Shown: positions 23,410 through 34,936 of the stretch, piece by piece
Layout: each line of letters opens with the position of its first letter
Position numbering within the stretch: the first letter of the stretch is position 1
Notes under the pieces: model-generated
What the model was told of the DNA's origin: nothing
Seen by the model: only the letters and a program-made list of their open reading frames with translations
The model's database searches: none
Made by a program: the position numbers and the translations under genes
From: Bretschneidera sinensis
Taxonomy: Eukaryota > Streptophyta > Magnoliopsida > Brassicales > Akaniaceae
Assembly: GCA_023935145.1 (NCBI GenBank)
Contig: JALCZK010000213.1
Coordinates: forward strand, 124,001 to 188,000
Direction: 5' to 3'
DNA length: 64,000 bases

Positions 23410-24274
23410 TCCATGTTACAAAATTTAAAATAATTAGCCCTTAATTAAGAGTTATTTTGGTTATTAAAGCCGAGTAATAATATATGCTATGATCACTACT
23501 TAATCATGTATGAATTGTGCTGTTTAAGTTTAAATGTCAAGTTTGATTTTTAATTTCTCTTTCCTTTTTTCTCTCCAAGAAATGTCCTTGCAAGTAAAGA
23601 ATGTTTCTATGAATATGATATTTTGGTTCATTCTGAATTTCCTTTAGTTTTTTTCTTACATCAATGGGAAAAATGATCAAACACATATCTCCTATATAAA
23701 AGAGTAAACACTCAAAAATGACTACTAAATCAAGAGGCTAGGATCTAATTTCAAGTTTCCTTTTTTAATGGAGATGTCAATTTTGGTGTTTTATTTTTTT
23801 AATTAAAATGATTTTATTTACAAATATAATGATTAATTTAATAACAATATAAGCTTATGACGCAACCTATAATATTACTATAGTGCCAATCTAAAATAGA
23901 AGAAATAATCAATATATAAATTAGATAAACAATCCAATCAACAAAAGTCAAACCTCAGGTCATAAGGTCCTCAACTTTGATTTTTTCACCGACTAAACTT
24001 TGTTAGTGATTCTGATAGTCTATTTTTGTGGGACAAAAATCATTACATGATTTTTTACTAAATAAAACTAGAAATTATTTTCCCAGTAGTAATTAGGATA
24101 TAACTCAAATCAATAATTAACCATATATAGTAGTACAAATTTTCTAAATAGAGAGGTTTCAAGTTTAAATCTGTCATTGTAATAAATTGCAATTGACCAA
24201 TATTTTTTCTATAAAAAAAAATTACTCTATTATGAATAGATCCCTTTTATTTGGTGTCTTAATCCACCACTTAT
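23410..24274. other. No gene recognised
   Basis: AT-rich spacer without a supported reading frame, RNA gene or repeat boundary. Confidence 0.5.
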
Positions 24275-24760
24275 TTAGGGTATAATGAGTGAAAAAACCG
24301 TACCGCTATCGCATTCATTATTAGAAATGAAGTAAAAAATCATATAAGTATTCAGAATAATGGATGTATCCCCACTATTATCGTAATGCAGAGGGTTTCT
24401 TGTTGCATTGCAATCTATGAATCTGTATTGAGTTACCCATGCCACGTTATGCCGACCTTTCTCATAAAGAAAAGCTGTAATAATAATAACCATAAAACAA
24501 AATTAATTACTGTATTTACCACCACTACCAATTATTATAATTAATAATAATAATAATAACTGCAAATGAAAAATAAAATAAAACTTACCAAGCTGGTCAT
24601 TTATCTGAAAGCTCTTGCTATTAACCCAACTGTAATAATTCACATTTGGCCTCCAACAAAGCTGGTCACCTACAATATAACGCACAGCCGATTTCAGTTG
24701 TGCTGAATAGCACAGAACTAGAATTGAACACATGACCTTAACTACTGTGTTGCTTGCCAT
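24275..24760 (-). CDS. Phytocyanin (plantacyanin/early nodulin-like), copper site largely lost
   Basis: Two exons on the minus strand, 24,760-24,589 and 24,474-24,275, join with GT...AG ends (cttg|gtaag and ttacag|ct) at the phase usual for phytocyanin genes. They encode about 122 residues: a signal peptide (VMCSILVLCYSAQLKSA), the cupredoxin start AVRYIVGDQLCW, the loop SKSFQINDQLAFLYEKGRHNV with the first copper His, and a disulfide Cys in IDCNAT. The copper loop usually reads YFIC...GHC, with Cys and His ligands. Here it reads YFISNNECDSG, so both are replaced, and the axial ligand position is not Met. It should therefore not bind type-1 copper, as in early nodulin-like proteins. The length fits plantacyanin. 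There is no GPI tail. A TATA box (ctataaaca) lies near 24,855. Confidence 0.82.
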
Positions 24761-24899
24761 CCTTTTATGCACAGGGAAGATTGAGAGAGAGAGAGAGAGA
24801 GGAGATTTGTATATATTCTGGAATGAAATCATAATTTGAGAAGAGGGGTCTGTTTATAGTGGAGGGATTGGCTTGATGCAATTAATTATTTATTCTAAT

Positions 24900-26070
24900 T
24901 TAGGAAGTGTTTTAAAATACACTTAAATTTGAATCTGGGTATTTCTTAGGGCTTCAAATTGTGTAAGATTTTGTTCGTACCAACTACTACCAAGAGGGGA
25001 GCCTAATCATGAGATAAACATGTTTGTTATATACAATTTCAGATGAAAAGCTCTTTATTTTTTAGTTTATTTTTTTAATTCTCGAATCTCGACCTGCAAG
25101 AAAAAAGCAAGTGTCAAATTAAAAGATCATAAGAAAAACAACTTAACCAATTGAGTAAAGATTGATATCTGAACAGAAGGGGGAAAAAGAGTTTTTTTTT
25201 TTTTTTTGTGTGTGTGTGTGTAAATTTAGTTGGTTTGATATGGTAGTATTTAAAACCATATAAACTGTAAAAGATACCCAAATAAAAAACAAAGAAATTA
25301 CATGACATATCTATACATATATATATATGTATGAGTTAATTTTTCAGCTTTTAAGTCATGTTTATTTAGTCATGACAATGATAAATGGTACAAGTGGATT
25401 ATTCTAGCTACCACATACCCATTCTACATAAATATTTTTTATTATTAAATACCATTTTGTATAATGTATGTATATTCTTTGTGGGCATAACTTTATTATT
25501 GTCTTTTTACTTCTTATTATAGGTTAAATATTGCTTGTAATTTATATATAACTTTTAAGATGGTTTTTAAAATTTTTTTAATAAAATAACTGTTGAGCTA
25601 AAAATTATTTTATATTTAGTAAAATAATTGTAAAAACACTTTATTTGAGGAGTTCAGTTTCTTAAAAGTTTTTTAGCTTTGATTATTTTAAAATCTTCTT
25701 TTAGAGATCTTTGACCAAATTTCTGTTTATTAAATCATAAACCATTGTGTAACCTGATTGGTATCTTTTATGGCCATATGCCTTTTGGGTTATTAGCACA
25801 AATTTTGATATTGATCATACAAGGAAAAAAAATCATTCTTTGCTAAAAAAAGAAAGAAAAAAGATTTGAGATAATACCCAAAAGATAAAGTAGTAAACTA
25901 AAAAAATATTATTCATAATATTGCATGCGTAAGAAGAGAAAGAGAAGCAGATCAGATCACACTGGATTTTAAATAAACAAACAAAGACAGGTTCCAACAG
26001 AGGAAGAATTCACAAAAGTCACTCATCACACGACATTATTTAGAGTAGTTGGTTACAAACATATATAGTT
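24900..26070. other. No gene recognised
   Basis: AT-rich intergenic DNA with a T run followed by a TG repeat near 25,193-25,220 and a short TA run near 25,315. Nothing else is supported. Confidence 0.5.
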
Positions 26071-26074
26071 TTAA

Positions 26075-26780
26075 TTAGAAGATGTGGTGATGCTTCTTTC
26101 CATGAGCATCCTCTTCTTCTTTCTTGGTTTCTTTCTTCTCATGTTTCTCATGGAATGCGAATCCTCCTGCCCCAACTGCAACTGCAGCAGCAATCTCTTC
26201 TTCTATCTTGTGCCTATGGGCATGCTCTGGGTCCTTCTTTGCCTTGTGCTTCTCATGCTAATTAATTTGCCAAAATTAACCAACACAAAGAAAATTAATA
26301 AAAAAGCAAAAATACAATAGAGCTAGCTAGATAAATTAATGTATTTTTGTTTTTTATTAATGTCTTTCTCATCTTCCTCTTCTTTCTTGGTTTCTTTCTT
26401 CTCATGTTTCTCATGTGGTGATGCTTCATTCCATGTCCAGCCTCTGAATTTTTGCAAAAATCCTTTTTTATGTTCGACTTATGTTTTTTGAAACTAAAAC
26501 TCTTTGAAAAGTTAGATCAAGGCATAATTAATAATAGAGCTAGCTAGATAAATTAATTAATTACCAAGGCATAAGCGCCAGCAGCAACAGCACCAGCCTC
26601 ACCAAAGTGCTCAAGATGCTTGTGGTGCTTCTCCTCTTTTTTATAATCAATTTTGGTGCCATCGCTGGAAGGGTAAGCAGATTCAGAGTAAACAGCAGTC
26701 TCTGAGTAGACATCTACTGTCGGCTTTTCTTCCTCCTGGTGGTGGTGGAAGAGGTGGTGTTTGTGCTTCTCCTCAGCCAT
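26075..26780 (-). CDS. ASR: ASR (abscisic acid, stress, ripening-induced) protein, ABA/WDS family
   Basis: Two exons, 26,780-26,565 and 26,257-26,075, join at gccttg|gtaatt and attag|catgag in phase 0, the single intron position typical of ASR genes. The product is 132 residues. It has an N-terminal His-rich region ([18 protein letters not shown]) that binds zinc in characterised relatives, then a Tyr/Ser repeat segment, and the ABA/WDS domain from [14 protein letters not shown] through [20 protein letters not shown] to [20 protein letters not shown]. It ends in a Lys/Glu-rich tail with KKHHHIF. ASR proteins are small, hydrophilic, drought- and ABA-induced chaperone-like or DNA-binding proteins of nucleus and cytosol. 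The frame is intact and a TATA box (tatatataaata) lies about 50 bp upstream, so this is the best functional gene of the window. The intron contains a partial copy of exon 2. Confidence 0.95.
26346..26440 (-). repeat. Partial copy of ASR exon 2 inside the ASR intron
   Basis: The reverse complement includes catgagaaacatgagaagaa followed by agaaaccaagaaagaagagg, identical or nearly so to the end of exon 2 at 26,080-26,150. A separate piece matches the KKHHH codons (aagcatcaccacat), but the order is swapped relative to the exon. It is about 80-90 bp and lies between exons 1 and 2. If retained by mis-splicing it could add more charged [18 protein letters not shown] residues. Confidence 0.8.
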
Positions 26781-27159
26781 GATTATATCTGGAGATGGAT
26801 GTTGTTTTGGGGGAATGGAGGCTATTTATATATAACCGATGGTGCCCAAATGGGAACAGTACTTACCTGTCTTGTTGTCTACAGAAATATAGTTTTTGTC
26901 AATAAATAGTTTTTGTCATGGACGGTTGAGTTTTGCGTGGTTCACGGATCATGATCTGCTTTTAATATAGTTTTTCTTTATATAACCCTACTTACAGGCT
27001 AAGTTATTGCTATTCTCAATAAAAAATAAATAAATAATAGTAGTGCTTGCTATTGTTTGGTACCGTGTGATGTCAGATCTTAATTCTTGGATAAATGGAA
27101 GTTTAATTTATTAGTAATTATCAGAAAGTTTTATTAGTATCTATCGATGATTTAAAAAA

Positions 27160-28055
27160 CGGGTTTGGGGCGCGCCCAAAGCGAAATCCAGTCAAAAAGC
27201 CCAAGGGCATAATTGTTGGGGCGTATATTTTATATATATGTTTGTTAACAACAAATCCGCATTGGTGCTCTATTGGTAAGTAAATATTATCCTGTCTTAC
27301 AGCCTTGGGTTCGATACCCAACAATTGCGTTTGTTTCCCTTTTTTTTTTTCCGCCTTTGTTTCCAATGTTTTTTTTTCCGCTTTATGTCCACTGTTTTTT
27401 TTTCCTCATTTGTTTTCATTGATTAACTAATTCATTAAATAGACTCCATATTATATACTATGTATTTTATTAATATCATTTTATAACATCATTAGGATTG
27501 CATTATCTATTTTATCTAATTTGTTGTTTTTAATAGATTTATATATGTGAATTTGTTATACCAATGCAAGTGTATAAATACTAATCAGTAAACATTTGAC
27601 CATTAACATTGTATTATTTTTATATTTTTTTTTGAATTTGGAACGTGTTTGTGTCTTGTGATGAATAGATTGGTCAATTTAAAAATTAGAATTTAATTTT
27701 TGAAGTGTGATTTATGATTTATTGATGAAAGATGAGATGTATGTGAATTTTTTATATTATTGTAAGTGTGTAAAAATCAACCACTTAACATTGTGTTTGT
27801 GATGTGAACGTGTGTTTGTGAAATATTTTGATAAATATTCATTAATAGGCTTTAAGTTAGTAAAATTTATTGATAATTAATTAATTTATATTATTTTAAT
27901 TTTTTAGTATTTTTATAATTTAATTAATATTATTTTATTCAAAACGCCTCAACGTTTCAAAAGACTTACGCCCCAACGCCTCAGGGCTTACACCTCGCCT
28001 CATTGAGGCAAAACGCCTCGTCCAATGCCCTCGTCTCTGAAAACACTGGTATCTA
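27160..28055. repeat. Dispersed repeat, copy 1, with tRNA-like Pol III boxes
   Basis: Both ends match 48,190-49,135 in inverted orientation. One end carries ttggggcgcgcccaaagcg and agcccaagggca; the other carries acgccccaacgcctcag, cacctcgcctcattgaggca and gaaaacactggt. The middle is AT-rich. Near 27,260-27,330 a tRNA-like unit (ttggtgctctattggtaag, then gggttcgatacccaac) sits in sense orientation. No transposase is present. The GC-rich ends and AT-rich middle suggest a non-autonomous DNA transposon or a SINE-containing composite, but I found neither perfect terminal inverted repeats nor a clear target duplication. Confidence 0.6.
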
Positions 28056-28059
28056 TTAT

Positions 28060-29655
28060 AAAACTCATATTTTATTTAATTAGTCTTGAGATATATGTCA
28101 TTTTAAGTGTGACTTGACTTGAGGAGTCTTTTTACTACACCAAATAATAAATTTTTTATTAATTGTAGCATCCATTTCTAAAGTCTTTTACTGCACGGGA
28201 CCAAACAATAAATTGTCTATTAATTGTAGCATTCACCTTGAAAAAAAATACATTATCATGTGAATGGACAGATTTGAAAAGAACAAATACGTTTAAACCA
28301 TTTTTATTCAAAAATTTATTTTCAAACATTTATATTTAAAACAATAACCAACTAATTCATTCTTGTTGATTCTCAAGATGTATAATAATAGAGTCAAGAT
28401 TACCTCAGGTTTACAAACTTTATGAGTAGATGAGACTACAACGGTGTTTTTGACGTAGCACATAATTTTTTGTAAATTGTGTTTTAAATAAAAAATTCTT
28501 ATTTGGACCAAATTCATGTGAATCGAGTGTATAAATGTTGTCGACTCCTGAAGAGTGAGAAAGATCTCATGTTTGGATGGTGCCAATGCATTCAATCCTC
28601 AAAGATTTAGTCCAATAAACAATTTCTTATTCAAAACACACAACTCACCCGAATGATTTCAAATGGCGGATGAATTAGGATATAAAAATGACATCCATCA
28701 TGTTTTAGGTGTAAAATGTAATTAAGTTTAAATTAGTTTGAAATCAACTTTAGAAAGCCTCGATTTTTTATTTGAGAAGGAGAAGAACACTCACTTAAAC
28801 ATAGCCCACTTGTGTTTAAACATGTTTACTTTTGTACTTTTTTTTTTTTGTATCTCTTCAAAAATGAATTGAGGTGTACATGAAGTAAAAATGTTTTGAG
28901 TTATGAATTGTTGCATATAAGTCTGTACTTAATGTTAAAATGTGACGATTCCATCTTAGGTGGGCTCGTCTGATTTGGTCTGTTATAGTAATCATGCAAT
29001 ATTTATTTCATGTTTGTTCTGTTTTCTTACTTTGCTTTGAGCTTAAGTAAATATATTTGCTTTGGTCTAATGTTGTCGATGATTATTTTGCTTCCTATAT
29101 TTCCTACTTAATATTGGGATTTTACCTCTAAAAATAATCTACTCAAATTTTAGACAAAAAACACAAGCGCAACAATTAAATAGGAAAAACAAACTAAAAG
29201 CAAGAATAACAATAATTAATATTGTTTATTCTACTAGTAGTAGTTTACCAAACCATATTAATTTTTGGTGTCCTTATTCTTTGTTTGTTTTGTCGATTTA
29301 ATTGTTGTAGTTGTGTTTTTTACCTAAAATTTAAGTAAATAAATTTTAGAGGTAAAATCTCAAACACAAAGTTTTGGAATTCAACAATTTTGAAATAAAA
29401 TTCAAATCGAAATTTAAACTTAATTAAGAAAACCAAGTAATGAATTTGAAATTGAATTGTAATATTATGAAATTGTAAATCCAAATTCATGCATCCCAAA
29501 GTATATAAATATATTTGCATTGAATAAAAGAAACAAATTAAAGTTCGTATAATAAAGACAAAAAGTTAAAGTTTGTCGGTAACATGGAACGATTGTAATC
29601 TTTTCTTGCATTTTTGTAAGCAATAAAAATAAGAAACTTCAACGATCGAAAAGTT
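28060..29655. other. No gene recognised
   Basis: AT-rich DNA. Small reading frames at 28,308-28,595 and 29,320-29,520 (minus strand) lack any recognised domain. Two copies of a short motif (aataaattntttattaattgtagcat) occur near 28,145 and 28,208. Confidence 0.5.
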
Positions 29656-29659
29656 ATTG

Positions 29660-29805
29660 TTTGACACAGTGTCATGAGAGATACATGACACAAGAGTCCA
29701 TCTCACCGTTAAATATTATTAGAAGAGATAGAAAAAATATATTTTATTTTCATTCAATGGCAAAATGAACCTTGTGTCATGTATCTCTCATGGCATTGTG
29801 TTAAA
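29660..29805. mobile_element. MITE-like hairpin element with about 35-bp terminal inverted repeats
   Basis: The left arm at 29,660-29,694 (starting tttgacacagtgtcatgag) and the right arm at 29,771-29,805 (starting cttgtgtcatgtatctctca) are inverted copies with two mismatches. An AT-rich loop of about 76 bp separates them. The flanks tattg and acgaa give no convincing target duplication. Confidence 0.75.
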
Positions 29806-29938
29806 CACGAATTTTTACCAACGATCACTTCACTTGTCTATTAGAGAATAATAACCAATGAAAACGTGACAAATGTAATTTTTTTAATAAGTTATGTTTC
29901 CACTCTTACATGTTACTATTCATTTTTTATATTATTAA

Positions 29939-30236
29939 GGCATGGTTTTGGGTTTCACTCAAATGGGGATTAAAGCAAAGTTGCTTAAAGTAGATTGGAG
30001 ATGTAAGTGGAATTGATTGTCCAAGTAATGTGTTTAAATGAGTTTTTGGTTGTTAAAAGACCAAAAATCCCATAGTTATTTATAGAAGATATAGGTGAAG
30101 TATAAAGATTTTGTAATTATCTGAAAAACTGAAAGTTAAATAAGTCTTTTTGATGCGACACTAAAAAATAAATTAAGTGAATGATTAAAACTGAATTAAT
30201 TTAAGATGGTTTAAAGGAGTTACCCCAAACGAGTCC
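29939..30236. mobile_element. Tourist-like (PIF/Harbinger) MITE
   Basis: The termini are ggcatggttttgggtttc on the left and, inverted, ggactcgtttggggtaac on the right, the usual degenerate GGN-GTTTGGGG Tourist end. It is flanked by TAA on both sides (29,936-29,938 and 30,237-30,239), matching the TWA target preference of PIF/Harbinger elements. The length is about 298 bp and there is no coding region. Confidence 0.7.
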
Positions 30237-30361
30237 TAATGATTCAAGTTTTAGGAAACTGGAACATATATTCCGAGTGTATTTGTATCACCATTTTTTA
30301 AGTAGTTAATAATTATCCCATTTAAATAAAACAAACTTCTCACTTTTCACATGTGGCTTAA

Positions 30362-30483
30362 GAGTTGTTTGGGTGACTTTAAGTGTAACTTAAAGCAAAC
30401 AAATGAAAGTTTTATTGTAGATTTTGTGAGAAAGGGAGGAATAAAACTTTTTTTGGCTTTAAATTGTTAGCCCAAACAACACC
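30362..30483. mobile_element. Second, shorter MITE with GTTGTTTGGG ends
   Basis: The left end is gagttgtttgggtgacttt and the right end is agcccaaacaacacc, so a core of GTTGTTTGGG is inverted at the termini. TTAA flanks both sides (30,358-30,361 and 30,484-30,487). It is about 122 bp and probably another Harbinger-type MITE. Confidence 0.65.
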
Positions 30484-30807
30484 TTAATACCATTTTCATT
30501 GATGACCTCTTATATGCATCCTTTTCATTGATGTCTTAAAAGAGTTTTTGGGAGTCAAATTTTACATGTTACCATTCAGCCTTCTAATCAATAGAACCCA
30601 AAATGCTTGCTTGGTAAGAATCAATAGGGGACTAAAAACAGATAAAAGGAGAAAATGATGAATTCAGGTTTTTGTTTTGTTTTTGTTTCTATTTTTTTTT
30701 TTGTTTTTTTTTGTCAACGTTCCAAAATGAAAGTGACCTAAACTTTGATTAAGATGGCGTTTATCAGTGAAACGGACTAGCCAGTCTAAACATTGGGTCA
30801 GTATCAA

Positions 30808-30811
<4 letters not shown>

Positions 30812-30870
<59 letters not shown>
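30812..30870 (+). repeat. Compound (CT)n(AT)n microsatellite
   Basis: About 15 CT units run into about 15 TA units. It lies in the block homologous to 14,590-15,250, where the repeat composition differs. Confidence 0.97.
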
Positions 30871-30874
<4 letters not shown>

Positions 30875-31422
30875 TACTTAATTACGTTATGGACCATTTC
30901 AAAATGGTAAGTGTGGTCTGCATAGGAATTGTCTACTTTTTTATTTTTTGGAATCTAAGTTATTTGAATTTTCTACTCGATTAATATTTTAATAAATCAT
31001 ACATATGGATTAAAATTCAAAATAAATTCCGTAAAAGTGATAAATTATTTGTTTATTTTGACATATCTTCTACTACCAACCTAGTTCCTTTGAGTAGGAA
31101 TTGACTTACCAATGCAATAATTCATCAACGAATTGGGTTTGAAACTTTTTTTCATTTTTTAAATTATTTTATCGCTTGACTCGACCAACATTAGGGATTG
31201 GAGATAAAACCCAAGTGGTACGATTAAAATGTCAAATTATATAACAATACAGTAAGAAAAAAATAGAGAGACGTGTTGTAGTTTTAGATTTTAATTTATC
31301 AAAAAATTTGGTCATGGACGGCTTGAAAACAATATTCGTGTTTTATTTCACACCTCTCAATATTGATTATGATAATCACTACAATATAGTAGAAATTTCC
31401 CAACCAAAAAAAAAAGTAATCT

Positions 31423-31426
<4 letters not shown>

Positions 31427-31474
<48 letters not shown>
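31427..31474 (+). repeat. (TA)n microsatellite
   Basis: About 24 TA units are embedded in a set of short repeats of the type tagtagaaattc and aatcttcac (31,380-31,640). An A run follows at about 31,699-31,735. Confidence 0.97.
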
Positions 31475-31477
<3 letters not shown>

Positions 31478-31698
31478 GAAATTCAATGATAATCTTCACA
31501 ATATATATAGAAATTCAATTAGTAGCAGATCATAATATAGTAGAAATTCAGTGAATGTAGTAATCTTCACTGATTCTAATAAATTTCCACCATATAATAG
31601 AAATTTAACAAAAAGGAAAGTAATCTTCACCATAGAGAATAGAATATAAACCACTTCTTCGATTTGAAATACTAGTACTTTAGAGATAAACGCAACTG

Positions 31699-31739
<41 letters not shown>

Positions 31740-31771
31740 TACTCCTATACAAAAAAAAAAAAAAGGGAAAA

Positions 31772-32713
31772 ATGAGCAACAATTGTTTACCGGAAGACGT
31801 GGTGATGGACATCCAATTGAGGCTTCTTGTGAAATCATTGCTTTGATTCAGGTGTGTTTCTAAGCCTTGGTGTGCTCGTTTTCAAAACCCTAATTTTATA
31901 ACCGTCCATCACCTCAAGCAACACGTCCTAAATGGCCATAACTATGCCAATTCTAATATTCTCCTTAAGCGATTTCATGGCGACGGACGGTGTTTTAATT
32001 CTTATTATTTAACAACTCTTAAGAGTGATTTTGATAATCATTACAATATTGATGAGATTATTATTATTAATGAAAAAGAGAATATTTACATGCCCTTCAC
32101 CAATGATTGGTTAAGTGTTCCAACTGTTATTGGTCCCGTTAACGGCATGGTCTATTTGGTGGATTGTCATAGGCTTGGCCTATGAATCCAACGACAAGAG
32201 AATTCAAGCTTCTCCTTGAATCCACTGTTAAACATCCTCCTGAATCTTGTTTCAATGGTGTTGGATTCGGTTTTGACTCGAAAACTAATGATTACAAGGT
32301 TGTAAGATTTATTTTTAATTTTTACAGTTATATACACACTAAATAATAATTCATGGAGAGAAATCCCTACTTATAATTACAAGATTGGTGGCAACTCTAT
32401 GTTCAACACATATATAAATGGAGTGTATCATTGGAAATCCAAATTACATTCTTATGGTTCATATTTCATTCCAGTAATTCTTTCATTTGACATGGCGGAT
32501 GAAGTGTTCACCACCACATCATTACCAGATGTATTTACATGGTTAGTTCATGATTGGTATATTGTGTCTATTGATGAATGTCATGCTGCAATCATTTATC
32601 AATGTACTGCTGATAACTTTTATGAATGGGAGGCCACAGAGGAATGCTATGACGTATGGGTATTGAAAGATCTCGATGTTACAGAATCATGGGTTAAACA
32701 ACTGACAATTGGG
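31772..32713 (+). pseudogene. FBA-type F-box gene (SLF-like), disrupted copy
   Basis: The frame opens MSNNCLPEDVVMDIQLRL, the same start as the intact gene at 39,639. It continues with VKSLL-stop-FRCVSKPWCARF, so a stop codon lies inside the F-box itself. A second stop follows in the FBA region (HRLGL-stop-NPTTREFK), and the frame is broken again at about 32,330-32,345. The later part (NGVYHWKSKLHSYG, VILSFDMADEVFTTTSLPD, CYDVWVLKDLDVTESWVKQL) is open. Homology to the F-box gene ends at about 32,713, in the codons for QLTIG, and Copia sequence follows directly. The last quarter of the gene is missing. F-box proteins of this type are substrate receptors of SCF ubiquitin ligases. Confidence 0.9.
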
Positions 32714-34936
32714 CTGCAATCGGTTCTATTCCAAGCCAAAGAATGTTGCTGCTGTAGCCACTGATGCTACACCAACTTCATCCAGCTCTCCACTTGATTG
32801 GAGTGGTTTCTACACCGTTCTTACCGAGGCTCTAAATAAAACTGGTAACAATATAGCCATGTCAGCTACACCAGGTACATCCCGATGGTATTTTGATTCT
32901 GTCTGTTGCAATCACATGACTTCTGATGCCTCTATATTTTCCTCTAAAACTCGTGATGAGCATGCACCTACTATTCACACTGCCAATGGATCAAATATGT
33001 TGGTCAACCACACTGGACATGTTGACAGTTCTCATTTGTCTCTCCCTGACATATATTTGGTTCCTAATCTTACGCTTAACCTTATATCTGTTGGATAACT
33101 ATGTGATCTTAGACTTCATTTGCATTTTTCTTCTATTGGTTGTCGTGTGCAGGACCCTCAGACAGGAAAACTCCTTGGAACCGGCTGTAAAGTTGGACAC
33201 CTCTTTGAGCTCACTCACCTCCAAGTCCCATCCTCACTATCACCAAACTAATTAGCCGCATCCATCCCACCACTCTCACCCGTGGAATTGTGGCACTCTC
33301 GGTTAGGTCACACTTTATCCAGCCTTCTACGTTCTCTTATTTCTAGTGGACAGTTAGGTTCATTTCTGCATGAGTCTTTTCATTGTATTCATTGTCAACT
33401 TGCAACAATCAGCTTTACCTTTTAATGAGAGTCAGTCTGTCTTCCTTGCACCTTTTGATTTAGTACATTCTGATGTATGGGGGCCTTCTCCTCATGCATC
33501 AATGGGTGGTGCTCGCTATTTTGTTATATTTATGGATGACTATTCTTGTTATACTTGGTTGTTTCTTATAAAAAGCAGATATGAACTCTTTTAACTATAT
33601 TCTGATTTTTCTTCTATGGTTCAAACTCAATTCTCTCGAAATATAAAAAATTTTCGTTCAGATAATGCAATGGAATATAAAAACCGTGCTTTTCTAACCC
33701 TACTTCACAAAAATGGCACGCTCCCCCACTGCTTGTGCCCTAGAACCTCCCAACAAAACGGATGAGTTGAGCGCAAACATCGATATATTCTTGACACAGT
33801 TCGTGCTCTACTCATTTCATCATCCTGTCCTGAACGTTTCTGGGGTGATGCTGCCTTAACTGTAGTGTACACAATCAACCGTGTCCCTTCCACTACAATC
33901 CAAAATCAGTCTCCATTCGAGCGCCTTTTCGGTAAACCTCCTGATTACTCGGACCTCAGAGTCTTTGGTTATGCTTGTTTTGTTCTTCTCAAACCACATG
34001 AACACAACAAATTGCAACCAAGGGCTCTTTTGTGTTGTTTCATTGGATATGGTATTGAACATAAGGGGTATCAGTGCTGGGATCCTATTTCTAAAACTCT
34101 TCATATCTCTCGTCATGTCATTTTTTGGGAACATCAAATGTTCTCTTCCTTAAGGTCATTTGACATGTCAACCATCACTAACTCTAGATTCTTTACTGAT
34201 CCATCTATTGAGTTATTTCTTGAGAATCCAATTTCAGGTACTATTGAGTCCACCTCAGAATCACCAACCGATACCACCCCTTCCGTTCTGAAACCACCAG
34301 CTGATCCTACCTCTCCAAACCCAGCTCTAGCTCCAGAACCATCAGCTAACCTCACCTCTCTGACTCAATCCGTTGTGCCCGAGGATATTCCTATGTCTGA
34401 TGAATCTGCACCGACTCTCTCTGAGAGCCATCCTCCATATCACTGTCACAGATCTACCATAGTAACTCATCGCCATTCTCATCTTACTGATTATCATTTT
34501 TTTTCCACCATACTTCATCTGCATGAGCCTCAATCCTATAAAGAGGCTAGTATTAATCCTCTTCGGCAGAAAACAATGGATGAATAACTTCAGGCCCTAG
34601 CTAAAACTCATACCCGGGATATTGTTAATCTGCCCCCTGAGAAAACTCCTATTGGGTGCAAATGGGTATTTAAGATCAAGATAATTTTTGATGGCTTTGT
34701 TGAACGATATAAAGCCCGACTTGTTGCCAAGGGATTTGCTCACGAATATGGCATTGATTATGAAGAGACATTTGCTCAAGTGGTGAGGCTCACATCTGTC
34801 CATACACTCCTTGCTCTCGCTGCCATTCGAAGGTAGACTCTATTTCAAATGGATGTCAAAAGTGCATTTCTCAGTGGGGATCTTCTTGAGGAAGTCTATA
34901 TCCATACCCCTCCTTGCTTGGATACCCCTCAAAATA
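32714..34936 (+). mobile_element. Ty1/Copia fragment truncated at both ends
   Basis: The order is gag C-terminus and protease block (RWYFDSVCCNHMT), preintegrase (VELWHSRLGHTL), integrase (DLVHSDVWGPSPHAS, FVIFMDDYSCYTW, SQQNG-stop-VERKHRYI) and the integrase C-terminal region (PFERLFGKPPDYSDL). It then runs into the first half of reverse transcriptase (GCKWVFKIK, RYKARLVAKGFA, FQMDVKSAFLSGDLLEE). It stops before the YVDD active site. At about 34,936 it abuts the inverted COG0212-like block. No LTR is present. Several stops and frameshifts occur. The element is RE1/Ale-like and is a different lineage from the Tork element at 50.6 kb. Confidence 0.88.
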
